NCBI RefSeq assembly: GCF_910592395.1
Contig: NC_088309.1
Location: forward strand, 10,044,501-10,108,500
Source of the DNA: Lineus longissimus
Taxonomy: Eukaryota > Nemertea > Pilidiophora > Heteronemertea > Lineidae
Direction: 5' to 3'
Length of the DNA: 64,000 nt
A program made the position numbers and the translations under genes. The notes beneath the pieces were generated by a model. That model was not told where the DNA came from, made no database searches, and worked only from the letters and a program-made list of their open reading frames with translations. This document shows positions 12,209 through 22,768 of this stretch, one piece after another; position 1 is the first letter of the stretch; the number at the start of each line of letters is the position of its first letter.

Positions 12209-12381
12209 GGTTCAACCAGCTGGTTCAACACACAGTCCAATTCAGCATCCATGGGGCCTATGGGCAATCTCTCAGTCTCACCATCGAATACGGAATAGAC
12301 CATCTGGAAGTAAAAATGATAGACTGGATTATTATAGGGCATTGCATCAACTACAAAGATGTGTGTGCTAAGCTTATTCAT
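12190..12381 (-). CDS. 63-codon upstream ORF overlapping the DET1 start
   Basis: An open frame beginning [17 protein letters not shown] and ending VEPCQIKS runs into the first codons of DET1 in another frame. The DET1 ATG lies inside it, about 17 bases before its stop. It follows a possible splice acceptor (atgaaatttcag on the minus strand, near 12400). I do not recognise the protein. It could be a translated upstream ORF in the DET1 leader or a chance frame; a second acceptor-like 'ttttacttccag' within it leaves the leader structure uncertain. Confidence 0.35.
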   Translation of the reverse strand: MNKLSTHIFVVDAMPYNNPVYHFYFQMVYSVFDGETERLPIGPMDAELDCVLNQLVEPCQIKS

Positions 12382-12879
12382 TCTGACTTCTGTCGGTACT
12401 GAAATTTCATTGTAAAAGCTAAAAACCCTGGGGGACTTTTTCTCCTGTTACACCACCTACCAAACAAATGCAGGCCCAACTCCAATATATTCAATGATTT
12501 AGGGCTTAGTTCAAGCATTGGGGTCATAAAAGTGGGAATAAATGAAGGCATTGATATATTCTTTAGATGCAGTTATCATTTTTTAACCATTGAAAACTTG
12601 TCCCCTTGGAAAAGACGAGTTTATGAAGATCATATTTTGGTTTTTGTTTCTTTTTCGAGGGCTTCCCCCAAAACCGCTCCTCCTTTTCTGAAGAACTCCA
12701 AAATTTTACCATAGTCTAAAAGTCTCAAAGTTATATTTTAGAAATCCCCAATATATCGACAAAGAGTGACATTTCTTTATTTGAGGTGATAGGAAATACA
12801 TAAATTTACGTTGTATATGATTTTCTTTGATCATTGGTGCTTTTGTAAGGTGTAATTTACAATGCTAAACTATTTTTTG

Positions 12880-12925
12880 GGAACATGGTGCACATGCGGC
12901 AGCCATATTGATTCGTCGAAGAAAT
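12880..12925 (-). promoter_or_regulatory. Possible DET1 promoter with YY1-like motif
   Basis: On the DET1 strand the sequence reads CAATATGGCTGCCGC (plus-strand 'gcggcagccatattg', about 12897-12911). This fits the YY1 consensus (AANATGGCNGCC), often found close to transcription starts of housekeeping genes in animals. It lies about 0.7 kb upstream of the DET1 ATG. The role is inferred from motif and position only. Confidence 0.3.
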
Positions 12926-14732
12926 CCCCGAATTTCGCCCTGTCCTGCACAAAAACTATCGGTATACCTTCTAATCTACTAATATTCTAATATATCGAAT
13001 GGTAAATGAGTCCCATATGCATAGCGATTGTAGTGAATAAAGTTTTTAAAAAATAAACCAAGAAATAAAGAAGAAAACCTATGAGGAATTCGTGACCTTA
13101 TTTTTGTCCTTTCGTTTTCGGTTTTGCATGCAAAACCTGCACAGGGCAATGTATGTGGTCGGAGTGCACTGCCACTGTATATATGTTATTATGTAATTTT
13201 CCACGATCAGTGACTAAAAGTGAGCTAAATAGCAATAGCTTCATAGTTCTCACTACTATCCATGACAGAATTGTCTGATGCCTTCATCAATAACAGCTAT
13301 ATAGGCCAGGTAGGCCTAGGAATAGGATATACCTAGGATTGGCCATGGGTCGGGAGTAACGGCCTACTACTAGTAGTACTACGGAACGAGTTTACAATCC
13401 CCGATCACACCCCAAAAAAAGGTCATCGGTTGACTAACCAAGCACCACTGTTCAATGGATTTATAGTTGAATGCGATCAAACTACGTCATTTCCGATCGG
13501 GGATTCTAAAGTTTAGCCAGTACTACTAAGCCTAGTCTAAGTTAAGGCCTAGCCCTAGGCCTATCGCCAGTGGTACTCGGGCAGTAGCCTAACGGTACTT
13601 GGTTTTGGAATAGATTTATTAAATGAGTAGGCCTTCCCTTGACCGGCCAGGCAGGCATTCCGCCGCACCAGTCCGGTAGGATTTTTTAGGAGCCAGGAAG
13701 GAAAAGCTGATGTCAATACAATACTTGAGCAGTTGGCCCGGAAGTTGCGATGGGCGCAGTACGTTTAGACAATGGGAGACTACTAAAATGTGGAATCTGC
13801 CAACTAAAAGTCCCACCAATGTTTGACTTTCTGATCAAAATTTTAGGTGGAACAAGGAGTTGACTGCCGTGATCTACCACTAGGAACTAGCCAGGCTAGG
13901 CCTGTTAGAAGTAATCAGAATGGTTCTTAGAGGTGGATCCATCTCCAAATATCTACTAAAGTGGACTTAGTGCTACCAGCTCAAAGCTATAAAGATACCT
14001 GAAGTCGGGGTGAAGATTGGCCCTATGAACAAAAGTCGAGATAATTTGACATGCAGCAACACAGTCATTTTTGCTGCTAGTTTCATGTGGCTCTCAACGC
14101 AAGCCTGGTGATGGCAGCGTCTTGTGATTACTTTTTGATGTTTTTATATATATTTTATGAAGATAAGCAAGTAGCTTGTGCCGAAACAAAAATCAATAAG
14201 TGGTAGTAAAGCTTTCAGATGAAATAGAATGATTATCTCTTTTTGATATACTGACTATAAATGACATCTGTCCTTGTGACATATCGGTAGAGCTGTCCTT
14301 CTGTCATTTGATTTTCTCAATTGATTGGCTCAATGAAAATGGTGATGTCAGTGCTGCCAGGCACTAGTTTCACACATCCTGTAAAGAGGGCACTAATGGA
14401 AACAATTGAAAAACTTATCTGCTGCATGTATACTACTGTACCATATTCTTTAAAAACTTCTCTCAATAATGTAAATTTTTCCCTTTCATCTGCACCTCCC
14501 TGATTGTCTTTTGAATATATCTTTGCTGAGATCCATACAATACATGGATGTATGTATATTCCATTCAAAGTTACATTTTGTATGATTATATGATTGTGAT
14601 TTTGGAATAAACTGAATACAAATTAGTATCGGCTCACCAAATGTTGCTCTTTGGGTCAAAATCTTAAAGAAAAATTCCCAACATTAAAAATGTTGCATTT
14701 TAATACAACGCTCATGATAATCACTCTCAACA
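12926..14732. other. Intergenic DNA upstream of DET1
   Basis: No gene recognised. The section 13300-13570 is unusually rich in CTAG and TAGGCC words ('taggcctagg', 'ctagccctaggcc') and holds the inverted-repeat element at 13390-13511. The rest is AT-rich, with short frames lacking family features. Confidence 0.45.
13390..13511. mobile_element. Short inverted-repeat element (MITE-like)
   Basis: AATCCCCGATC at 13396-13406 pairs perfectly with GATCGGGGATT at 13495-13505. The similarity extends outward (TTTAc/gAATCC), giving about 16 bp with one mismatch and a total length near 120 bp. I cannot define a target-site duplication, so it may be a MITE relic or a hairpin. Confidence 0.45.
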
Positions 14733-14876
14733 ATGGCGGCTGCACAAGCTATCTTGTGCATAATTTGTGCCATGTTCGCTGCTATCTCCATATTGATCTT
14801 GCCCAGCCATCGCCCTGTACGCCCTAAACCCTTTATTGATACCTGTTGTCATTGGCAACCTGTTCAACGTAGATAA
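14733..14876 (+). CDS. 47-aa hydrophobic micro-ORF, hypothetical
   Basis: The frame starts MAAAQAILCIICAMFAAISI, continues with LILPSHRPVRPKPF and ends at TAA 14874-14876. Residues 4-23 form a strongly hydrophobic segment that could be a signal anchor or signal peptide, followed by a basic, Pro-rich tail with a CC pair. The start context (aacaATGGCGGC) is a good Kozak match and also a YY1-like motif (ATGGCGGC), common around animal start codons. I do not recognise the product. It may be a first exon, a microprotein or chance. Confidence 0.25.
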   Translation: MAAAQAILCIICAMFAAISILILPSHRPVRPKPFIDTCCHWQPVQRR

Positions 14877-16057
14877 TCAGCAAATGTACTGATGGGCGTT
14901 CTACCTGACTGTTGACACGGGCACAGCCATTTCTGCTGTTACTTTGTGTTGGTTGATCTCTAGTTCTGGGAAATCTGGACGATTACTGCATTGGGTCTGA
15001 GCTACAATTCAGCTAGATCCTTGTTTTCTGGTCCTTGATTGCTATCTGCCATACTTAATAATAACATTTGTGGGCCATTGGGGATTGAACATGTTCAGAC
15101 AAAATTTGTTTACTCATGATAAAATGGCCACTTTATTTTTATCAGTGCATTGCATTTTGCACAGCAAGTTTAGAAATAGTGCAGCTGTGAGCCTTTGCAC
15201 TCATTTCCCTTTGGTCAGGCAAGTCTAGTACTAGCTGTTGATATTAGGTAGATTTTCAAAAATGATATTTACCATGTGGTAATTGATAAAACATTTATGA
15301 TGATGAAACAATGGGGCTATTTCTGAATACATTTCTGGTACAACTTGGACAAGTTGTGAGCTGGATAGACAGTATTCCTTTGCTTTTGGTCGGTTCCGTG
15401 TTTTACAGCATTGAAAATTCTCTTGATAAATAGAAAATTTGCTCGAGGCTGAAGAACAAACAAAGATATTGAGATAACGAATACAGCAAACAATGTGGCA
15501 TATGAAAACTTCAAAAGCTCATTGTTTGATATTATGAGGAAAGGAGATATCTTACCTGAGGCTATAGTGTAGAGGTGGTATAGTCTGATGGTAATTACTT
15601 TAATTCTAGTTCTATCGAGCACTTTTGGAGACTATCACGACACACCTATCAATAAAAACGTTGTATGTTGAAATACTAATCACGATATGGTGTACCGCAC
15701 TTCCTGAGAAGAACACATTGTAAAAAAAGTGACTCTCATTCAATTACTTCTCAAGTTATAATGTGATGGGAAGTATATCTTGTGCTTATTGCAAGAACTT
15801 GTGTCATTGGTTATCACTTCATTGATACAACTTGAGTTTCAAGACTTATTTGTAGATATTGCAGGGCGAGTGTTTTAGCAGTTTTGTGCCAGTGAAACGA
15901 ACCTCCCAAATGTGCATAGACTTATTGTCTTCTTCCAACAGGCAGTGATTCTAATTGGAAAAGAGTGTGTTAATCAAGTAACATTTTATTACAGCCACAG
16001 TAATCTTTTTTCAACCGAATCTTTAAAATAAGTTTTTTGTATCCTTTTCATTGGCAG

Positions 16058-16114
16058 GTAGAAAGACTAGACATTGTCATTTCAACCCTGTACACCAAGT
16101 TGAAATTTACACTG
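16058..16114 (+). other. Exon-like segment, 57 nt
   Basis: A pyrimidine-rich tract ending 'ccttttcattggcag' precedes 57 bases that are open throughout (VERLDIVISTLYTKLKFTL), followed by a strong donor CTG|gtgagt. The phase is 0-0. It could be a leader exon of hnRNP K, an exon of an unrecognised transcript, or chance. Confidence 0.25.
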
Positions 16115-16658
16115 GTGAGTATTTTTTTCTTGTCTCGAATTTTTTTCTGCCCAAGTCCTTTGGAACAAAGTTGTGATTTATATTTCATGTGTGTGTGTGC
16201 TGTACTTAATACTGGCCATAAAATATTATCGCGCCAATGCATGAAATTTGAACTACACTCAGAATCAGATGATACGAGTGCCACATTGACGAGTCCTCGA
16301 GTTTTAGCCGTCCAACGCTCCCCCATATGAAATCTAATCTCAGAAATAAACCCGTGACTTTGACTGCGTGGTGCTGGTTCTGGCCTTAGGGCTTCTCTGC
16401 TATTCCACCTGATGATTCAACGCCATGAGATCTAATTTTGAAATTACCAGGAGAACGTTTTTTAGCTCCCTCATAACCTGTGTGGCTTCCGCTGTGAGCT
16501 TCAAAAGTCAGTCCATTACACAATCGAGTTTGTGACCACACCCATTGGTGCCTTCCTGTGTTTTACTCATCAGTTGTAGGGATGGCTCTCTAATGAGGTT
16601 TTTACATGTATGGGTGGGGTTTCACTAAAAAAAATCCCGTTTGCTGACACAATGGCTC

Positions 16659-16769
16659 ATATGAATAAAGTCAAGCAAATGCTTTTACTTCAATTTTGTA
16701 CAGAAAGGCCTAGTGCAATTGTATTACATGGAGGTTTAGATAAAAGCATTTGCTAGTCTTTATTCATAT
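16659..16769. repeat. 30-bp imperfect inverted repeat (hairpin or MITE)
   Basis: The left arm (16659-16689) begins ATATGAATAAAG and continues AGCAAATGCTTTTA. The right arm (about 16740-16769) is its reverse complement except for a three-base mismatch in the middle. The loop is about 50 bases. The fold is long for chance. It resembles a small MITE; a small-RNA precursor is less likely with so large a loop. Confidence 0.65.
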
Positions 16770-18231
16770 CACCCAATGTCAAGTCCTCAATATTCTATAT
16801 TGAATACAATTCTGGCATGTTCAATGCTTTCCCTAGAGTTTTTCTCCTTTTTTGTGCAGACCCGAATTCTGTTGTTTAATCTTTAAAAATCATATTTTCA
16901 CAGTATTATGTATTTATTTTATCAGGAACTTTTCCCCTGGTCATTTCAAAATCATTTTTGAGACACACATGTATCATGGTTGTTGTTTTTCTATAAATGG
17001 GTGTTTTTTTTTCATTCTTAAAAAAGTAATTTAGGATTAGGAATGGGATGATGGATGGTGTGGGAATTGTAAATGACTTTTTAATTATAAAACCAAGTTG
17101 GCGTCCAAGTTGTTGGAAGTTTGAAACCTTGTGATTGTCCTCAGAAGTGTGGTCCCCACTTTCTTGTTTCTCTTTGGACTTTTTAAAATGCTGCACAATT
17201 TCACAGTCTTCCTGTTTTCAACTTGTTTTGATGGTTTGTTTCATTTACTCTTCTTTCCCTTCATGGAGATTTACAAAGGCACACAGCAACAGGAATGTGT
17301 GTAGACTATGGTGTGAGCTCTGTAGACTGTAGACTACAGTGTGAGCTCGCCACGGGTGTCTAAAAAGCGGTGAATAAGTATTGGACAACATAAATTTTGT
17401 ATATTAAAAGCTCGGAGCTTCAAATTGCCTTGGGGAAAGGTATTTGTTAAACAGTGCTTTAGCTTTAGTTTTCCGATATAAAAACTCTTTTGGCTTGAGT
17501 TTTCCGATGTGTTTTTTTTCTTGGTGCTGTTGTGATGTTTGATTAGAGAGAAAGCGATAGCAGAATTTAAATTATTAATTCGTGTGCAATTTTCTGAAAT
17601 GAACATCATCTATGCACATTTTTTTACAAGTCTGTTGTTCAGGGGATGATACATTTTATCCTTTGCTACAGACTTCCACTCCGATATAGTTGGCCGTCTT
17701 TTTAATCTATAGATATTTAAATGTATGATATGAGTTTTCAACACATTTGTCCAAAAGCAACGTCCAATTCAATGTGTCTGCTCAAGGAATTTTTTGACAA
17801 AAATGTTGAATAATTTTACAGCATTCGGGAATAGCTTGGATCTATTAAAATTTACATTGCATTCCTTCCTAAAGCACAAATACTTATGTAGTTATGAAAT
17901 AAATAAATTATTCAAAAAATCTAATTCATTGCTCTTATTTAGTGTCAAGGTTGAACACAAGGTGTCTCTGGCTGTCAGAATTGTCTGTAAGATATTCATT
18001 ATTGGTGACTAATCATCAGTGCCTTGTCAAATGTGAAAGAGCTGTGCATATATTACTGACCCTGAAAACATATGACTGAAAATAGTAGCTCTAAGAGTGG
18101 GGGAGATGCACCAATCTTCAACCTTTCAGTTTCAGAAATATCAGATGCTGACAGCCCCTCAATGACACCACAATTAAGATTTTTGTCCCAAGCATTTTAA
18201 ATAGCTCGTGTCTCTGATATAAAAATCCCGA

Positions 18232-18345
18232 GTCACCAAAAGGCAGGAAAGTTAGTGTTTCCACCAGTCAGTCACCAAAAAGCAGGAAAGTTAGTGTTTC
18301 CGCCAGTCAGTCACCAAAAGGCAGGAAAGTTAACGTTCCCCCGTC
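18232..18345. repeat. 39-bp minisatellite, three copies
   Basis: Units begin 'gtcaccaaaa' at 18232, 18271 and 18310, with spacing exactly 39. Each contains 'gcaggaaagttagtgtttcc'. The third copy is truncated and diverges at its end. Confidence 0.9.
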
Positions 18346-18531
18346 TTATTTCATTTTATCCATGGATTGAGACCTAATGCCAATTGGCAACAAAATGAAT
18401 GCATCCAAAGTCGCTAGTAAAAATATGAGATAAAACCTATGTTTTGAAATAAGTAGGAAATGAATATTTAAACCATGTCTTTACTATTGCCAAAAAATAG
18501 TCTACTACCAGTACCAGTGTTCAGTGGAACC

Positions 18532-18626
18532 TCCCTTAGCGGACACTCCTCTCTAATCAGGACACCCCTCTATTAAGGACAGCACTTGTCAGTTCTGAGG
18601 GTGTCCTTAATAGAGAGGTTCTACTG
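18532..18626. mobile_element. Pogo-like MITE, copy 1 (95 bp)
   Basis: Starts CAGTGGAACCTCCCTTAGCG and ends with the complement of CAGTAGAACCTCTC. TA follows the right end; the left flank reads TT, so one side of the expected TA duplication is mutated. The interior alternates 'ctctctaatcaggacac' and 'ctctattaaggaca', as in the other copies. The CAGT terminus and TA target are typical of pogo/Tigger-type elements. There is no coding capacity. Confidence 0.75.
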
Positions 18627-19298
18627 TATGTGTCCCCCCCCCACCTGTTCATGTTAGCTTCATGCATGTACCATGATTGCATGCTTGATGAAAAATGGCC
18701 ATATTCAAGTGGTACCTGATTGATTGTATCCCATACTTTACCTGCTGCGGTAAACCACCAGTCTCGTATGCCGTCGTATCTAAACAATGGACTGATATTC
18801 ATGTCAATATGAGCACCATTTAATATTTCATGCTCCATTGTTATGGAACATATAGTTGTGTATGACGATCATGAGTTCTATGTTGCACATACCCGTATTA
18901 TAACAGGTGTACAATATCCTTTTTGACGAATCAAAATGTAAATGAAGTTGTTAATCCTACGATATACGTGACAATAAAGTCGAAAAAACTTCTGGTAAAA
19001 TAATCGAGAAAAATGAGAAGTCTTATCACAAAGTCAAAACCCAATTCCACAACTGTGCAAATAAGTCTCCTGAAAGAACAAGTTTGACCCCCCCTCTTTA
19101 GAAAAAAAGTTGTTGGACTTGGCAGTCAAGCTACGCCTTGAAATATAGTTGGCATATTTCCTGTTTTTCAATTGGGTCTCTTGCGATCACCTACTTCATA
19201 ACCTTTCGCATGATGAATGGTTCTCACTGATTGTCTCCATATCAGCCACACCCAAATCTCAGTGGACATGGTGTGGTGTTGTTGTGTGTGATAAAGTA

Positions 19299-19532
19299 CA
19301 GGTGTAGCAGAACCTCTCTATTGAGGACACCCTCAGTACTGACAAGTACTGTCCTTAATAAAGATGTGTCCTGATTATAGAGGTCTGAGGACACCCTCAT
19401 TACTGACAAGTACTGTCCTTAATAAAGAGGTGTCCTGATTATAGAGGTCAAATTGAATGGAAACAACCAATTTGGTCCTTGATAGAGAGGTTGTCCGTAA
19501 TAGAGAGGTGTCCGCTAAGGGAGGTTCCACTG
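19299..19532. mobile_element. Pogo-like MITE, copy 2 (234 bp)
   Basis: Same family in the opposite orientation. The left end CAG..AGAACCTCTC carries a short insertion; the right end is 'ctaagggaggttccactg'. TA stands at both flanks (19297-19298 and 19533-19534). The interior contains a ~63-bp direct duplication (about 19322-19384 and 19385-19450, sharing 'gacaagtactgtccttaata'). The open frames on the minus strand here derive from the repeat. Confidence 0.8.
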
Positions 19533-19534
19533 TA

Positions 19535-20450
19535 AATGTATTGCTTCTCAAACCATGACGTTGCATTCATAGCAGAACACGTGGGGACCAAGTTGCTTGG
19601 ACATCGAATTTGCAAAATGTACAAGGCCTGGCCTCGAAATTCGCTTTTGAAGGGGCACAGCAATTTTTTTTCCCCGGAGAAAGGGCACTCTGATTAGTTT
19701 GGTGAAAAGGGGCACACTTTAAATGGGAATCAATGAAAACAAAGTTGCCTTCTTGATGGAAAAAATATGATGGGCATCGCAGTAACAGTGGAGGGCATCA
19801 GAGGTAATTGCCTTTGATGCCTCTGATAAATTCGATCCCTGCAAGGAACCCCTTCAAAAATCTTTCTCGAAATACGAAGGATGTATAAAGTTCACTTCGT
19901 CTTCTGTCAGTCTCTTTATAATCCTGTGAATCAACATTGAGTCCTCCAACTCGATGTCTCGCTTTGCAACTCGTTTAGGCCCGGGCATTAGACACATCCA
20001 CTGAATTCAGTCAAAGATTTCCAGGATGATTCGAGTCGAGCAATTATGCTGTGGCAGCACAACCATCAAATATCCTGAATCAAGGGTAGAATTCATTTAA
20101 TTGTATCTGTCCATCGATTCCGCTCATAATGAATGCATTATTCTTTGCTTTTAATGAGCGTTTCCCTGTGTAATCCTTGTTAGGCCATCGATATATTGAC
20201 AGGAGTGGATTTCATCAATAGTAAAGTCAATAGAGATATTGATCTTACTTGTCTTCAGCGATGATGACTGATGTCTTCAGAAACTTCTCCAGGTTCTGTT
20301 TCAGGAAGATCTAGAAAGTCATTAACATGTATAATTTAGGTAACTTGAACATGATAGGCATTTTGTGAAGTAGAACTCTCCCAATCACATTAGACATCCC
20401 TGAAATTGCGTATGTTATGCCTAGATGTACATGCAACTGCCAACCTATGG
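19535..20450. other. Intergenic DNA, nothing recognised
   Basis: Unique-looking sequence with no exon-like or repeat signal that I can support. Confidence 0.4.
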
Positions 20451-20582
20451 ATGCACAACCATTCGAGTAGGTTGTATGTATGCCTCAACCAACCGATGCA
20501 CAACCATTCGAGTAGGTTGCATGTATGCCTCAACCAACCGATGCACAACCAGTCGAGTAGGTTGCATGTATGCCTCAACCAA
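20451..20582. repeat. 45-bp minisatellite, about three copies
   Basis: Units begin 'atgcacaacc' at 20451, 20496 and 20541, with spacing exactly 45. Each has 'cgagtaggttg(c/t)atgtatg' and 'cctcaaccaa'. The unit is a multiple of three and open in several frames, which explains the repetitive frames on both strands. No function is suggested. Confidence 0.9.
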
Positions 20583-20774
20583 GATCTACGTCTCTCAATT
20601 AAATACAAGTAACACATAATATTTCTTAATTTGGGCGTGTGCTGTAGCCCCATTTTGACTCAATAAATCCAGGTGCTAATTGTTTTTGTCCTAAAGCATC
20701 TAGTAGAGAACTCTAAACTCTAAAAATGCTGCAGTTGACATCCTCAAAAATCAATTCACCTTTTATCTTTTCAG

Positions 20775-20801
20775 ATTTTACAGCCAAGGCTCCTGCCTCA
20801 G
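20775..20801 (+). other. Exon-like segment, 27 nt
   Basis: 'ttttatcttttcag' acceptor, 27 open bases (ILQPRLLPQ), then CAG|gtgaga donor. It is similar in character to the segment at 16058. This is weak evidence for a leader exon of a plus-strand transcript reaching hnRNP K. Confidence 0.2.
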
Positions 20802-21620
20802 GTGAGATTTCCTCGCAATTTGTGTAACTTATGTAGGACTTTAAATTTTATACTTTTCGATAAAATTTTTTTTACCATTTTGGCTATGTGACTCTTTCAC
20901 CCGTGTTGGTTCTACTATTTACTATCCTACTCCTAATTTAATCTTACTCCATCATTGTCCCTGACATTCGGAGGGACCTTTCTGATCAATTGTAAGCAGT
21001 TTCAGAAGACCATGAAGTGCTGAAGGATGACTCTAAGCTGCCATATAAGTCAAGTTTTCATTTAATAGTGGACTGTGGTCCCTTCTTAAAATGCCAGAAG
21101 GTAAGATTGTCAAGGTAAGGTTGTCGCGTGTTGGTCTTCATCTTTGCTTCAAGCAGTCTGAACAAATTAAGATTTTTGTGTTATCATGATCATCCCAGCA
21201 TGCTCTCTTTGCTTTCTGACCATACTTTTGATGACGGTATTGAGATGACCATGATTTGAGATTGTGTTATTTAACTTTTCCATATTTTTCTAGTCCTTGA
21301 GTCTATGCTAATACAGAATGTTTGGCAGTGTGTGTTTGCTATCTTACAGCCAATTCTCATGCAATAAACTGCGATCCCGTGTTCTGCAAGTGCCCATTAT
21401 ATTTCAGCTTTCATTTCCGTGCGTTTTAGTGCCAGGAAACCACCGATTGTGGTCATACTAAAAATCCATTATCACAGAGGCGAACATGTAACTTGGCAGT
21501 TGTGTCCCTGTCGTGTCATTCATGTTGAATGGCTCCAATAATTAATAAGTACGTTTTCTTGTTTGTTCAGGATTGGTCAATATATTCTGAAGCGAGGAGG
21601 GCAGAAATTTATTGACTGCT

Positions 21621-21699
21621 GCGGCCATTTTGGTTTCTGAAGGGACTCGGGGTAGATGTAAAGGGTAAATGTTCTTGAAAGCTGCCGCCATTTTGGTTT
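21621..21699 (+). promoter_or_regulatory. Two YY1-like motifs 63 bp apart
   Basis: GCGGCCATTTTGGTTT at 21621-21636 and GCCGCCATTTTGGTTT at 21684-21699 share 15 of 16 bases, and both are preceded by 'gct'. The second fits the YY1 consensus (GCCGCCATNTTG). The surrounding ~45 bases are not duplicated, so this is not a plain tandem repeat. Confidence 0.4.
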
Positions 21700-22195
21700 A
21701 AGGAATCAACAACGCCCCGGCACGTCTCCGTACCAAAATTGAGACCCAGAAATTGAAAATACAGAATGCACTTCTCCCTATTGGTCTGTTACTGCGAAGA
21801 AGTTGGAACAAATAGTGCACAAAAGCATTCAACACGTTCGATACTTGACATTTTGCTGTCCTCCTGATGCTATTTTGCTAAGTAAACCAAGCTAATTTAG
21901 CTGGCAGAAGACGGCTAGTAAGAGTAGCATCATTTCGTGGAGTAGATTCTCCCTCTGTTGTAGAGTGGATTCTCATTAAGCTAGATGAAAAATATGTTAT
22001 GTCAACGACCAGTAGCTTTTATGAACCAAACTGAAATAGCCAGTCTGGATGTTTTTTTCTTGGCATATTGCTTCAAATCGCTACGTGTATAAAGGCTCAT
22101 GATATTCTTGGAGTTTTATTTAAAGCCAATGCGTTGGCCTGGGCCCAATACGCCTCACAACTAATTGCAGTCCAATTAATAATTCAATTTATGGT

Positions 22196-22213
22196 GTGGC
22201 CACTAGGGGGCCA
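22196..22213 (+). promoter_or_regulatory. CTCF-like motif
   Basis: TGGCCACTAGGGGGCCA matches the bilaterian CTCF core (CCANNAGGGGGC) well. It lies between the divergently transcribed DET1 and hnRNP K genes, a plausible place for an insulator. Occupancy cannot be judged from sequence. Confidence 0.4.
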
Positions 22214-22752
22214 AGTGTGAAAACACAAAAATTGCTATAACTTGTTGATAACCAGTGGTCGGACGAACGCCCAATTGTTTCTCGAGGTGAGCACGTGGAA
22301 CCTGGACCATTTCATTAATCTTTGTTTAGATAAGTTGGTGAATGACAGCCTTGTGTCCATGGTGACTGAGCAGATCCTTGTATAAACCTTGCTGTTCTAT
22401 CTAAAGAACAATCTTATGTGAGTCATGAGGGCCTACTCGAAAGCTATATTCGATACCGGCTGATGCTCTTGTTTCACAAGCCTGAAAAAAATCGAAGCAT
22501 TACACAAAAGATCCCTGTTTAAACATTCATGATGTCCAGAGATGTTGAGGGAAGATTTACTCTTGTCTCAGTGAACTGATGGCTCTGTCTTGCTGAACTG
22601 ACGACTATCTTGCTCAACTGAAGACTCAAGACAGCTGGCCATAGCAGACGTAGCAAGGTTGACTCAATCCTACTCAGCTGAAGACTCGAGACAGCCATAG
22701 CAGATGAAAAGATATTGACTTTATCTTGCTGAACAGAAGACAACTGTCAACT

Positions 22753-22768
22753 CCCCCCCCCCCCCCCC
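22753..22768. repeat. Poly-C tract, 16 bases
   Basis: Uninterrupted run of 16 C on the plus strand. It could form i-motif or G-quadruplex-like structures and is also a likely site of length errors in assembly. Confidence 0.9.

Larger units (their letters stand above)
14877..18231. other. Intergenic DNA between DET1 and hnRNP K
   Basis: AT-rich. It holds the exon-like segment at 16058-16114 and the hairpin at 16659-16769, described separately. Open frames up to ~100 codons (15317-15622 minus, 16037-16330 plus, 16906-17196 minus) show no motif or family feature. Confidence 0.4.

Noticed and set aside
20390-20653. Cys/His/Asn-rich repetitive peptides on both strands
   Set aside because: They are translations of the 45-bp minisatellite, whose length is a multiple of three.
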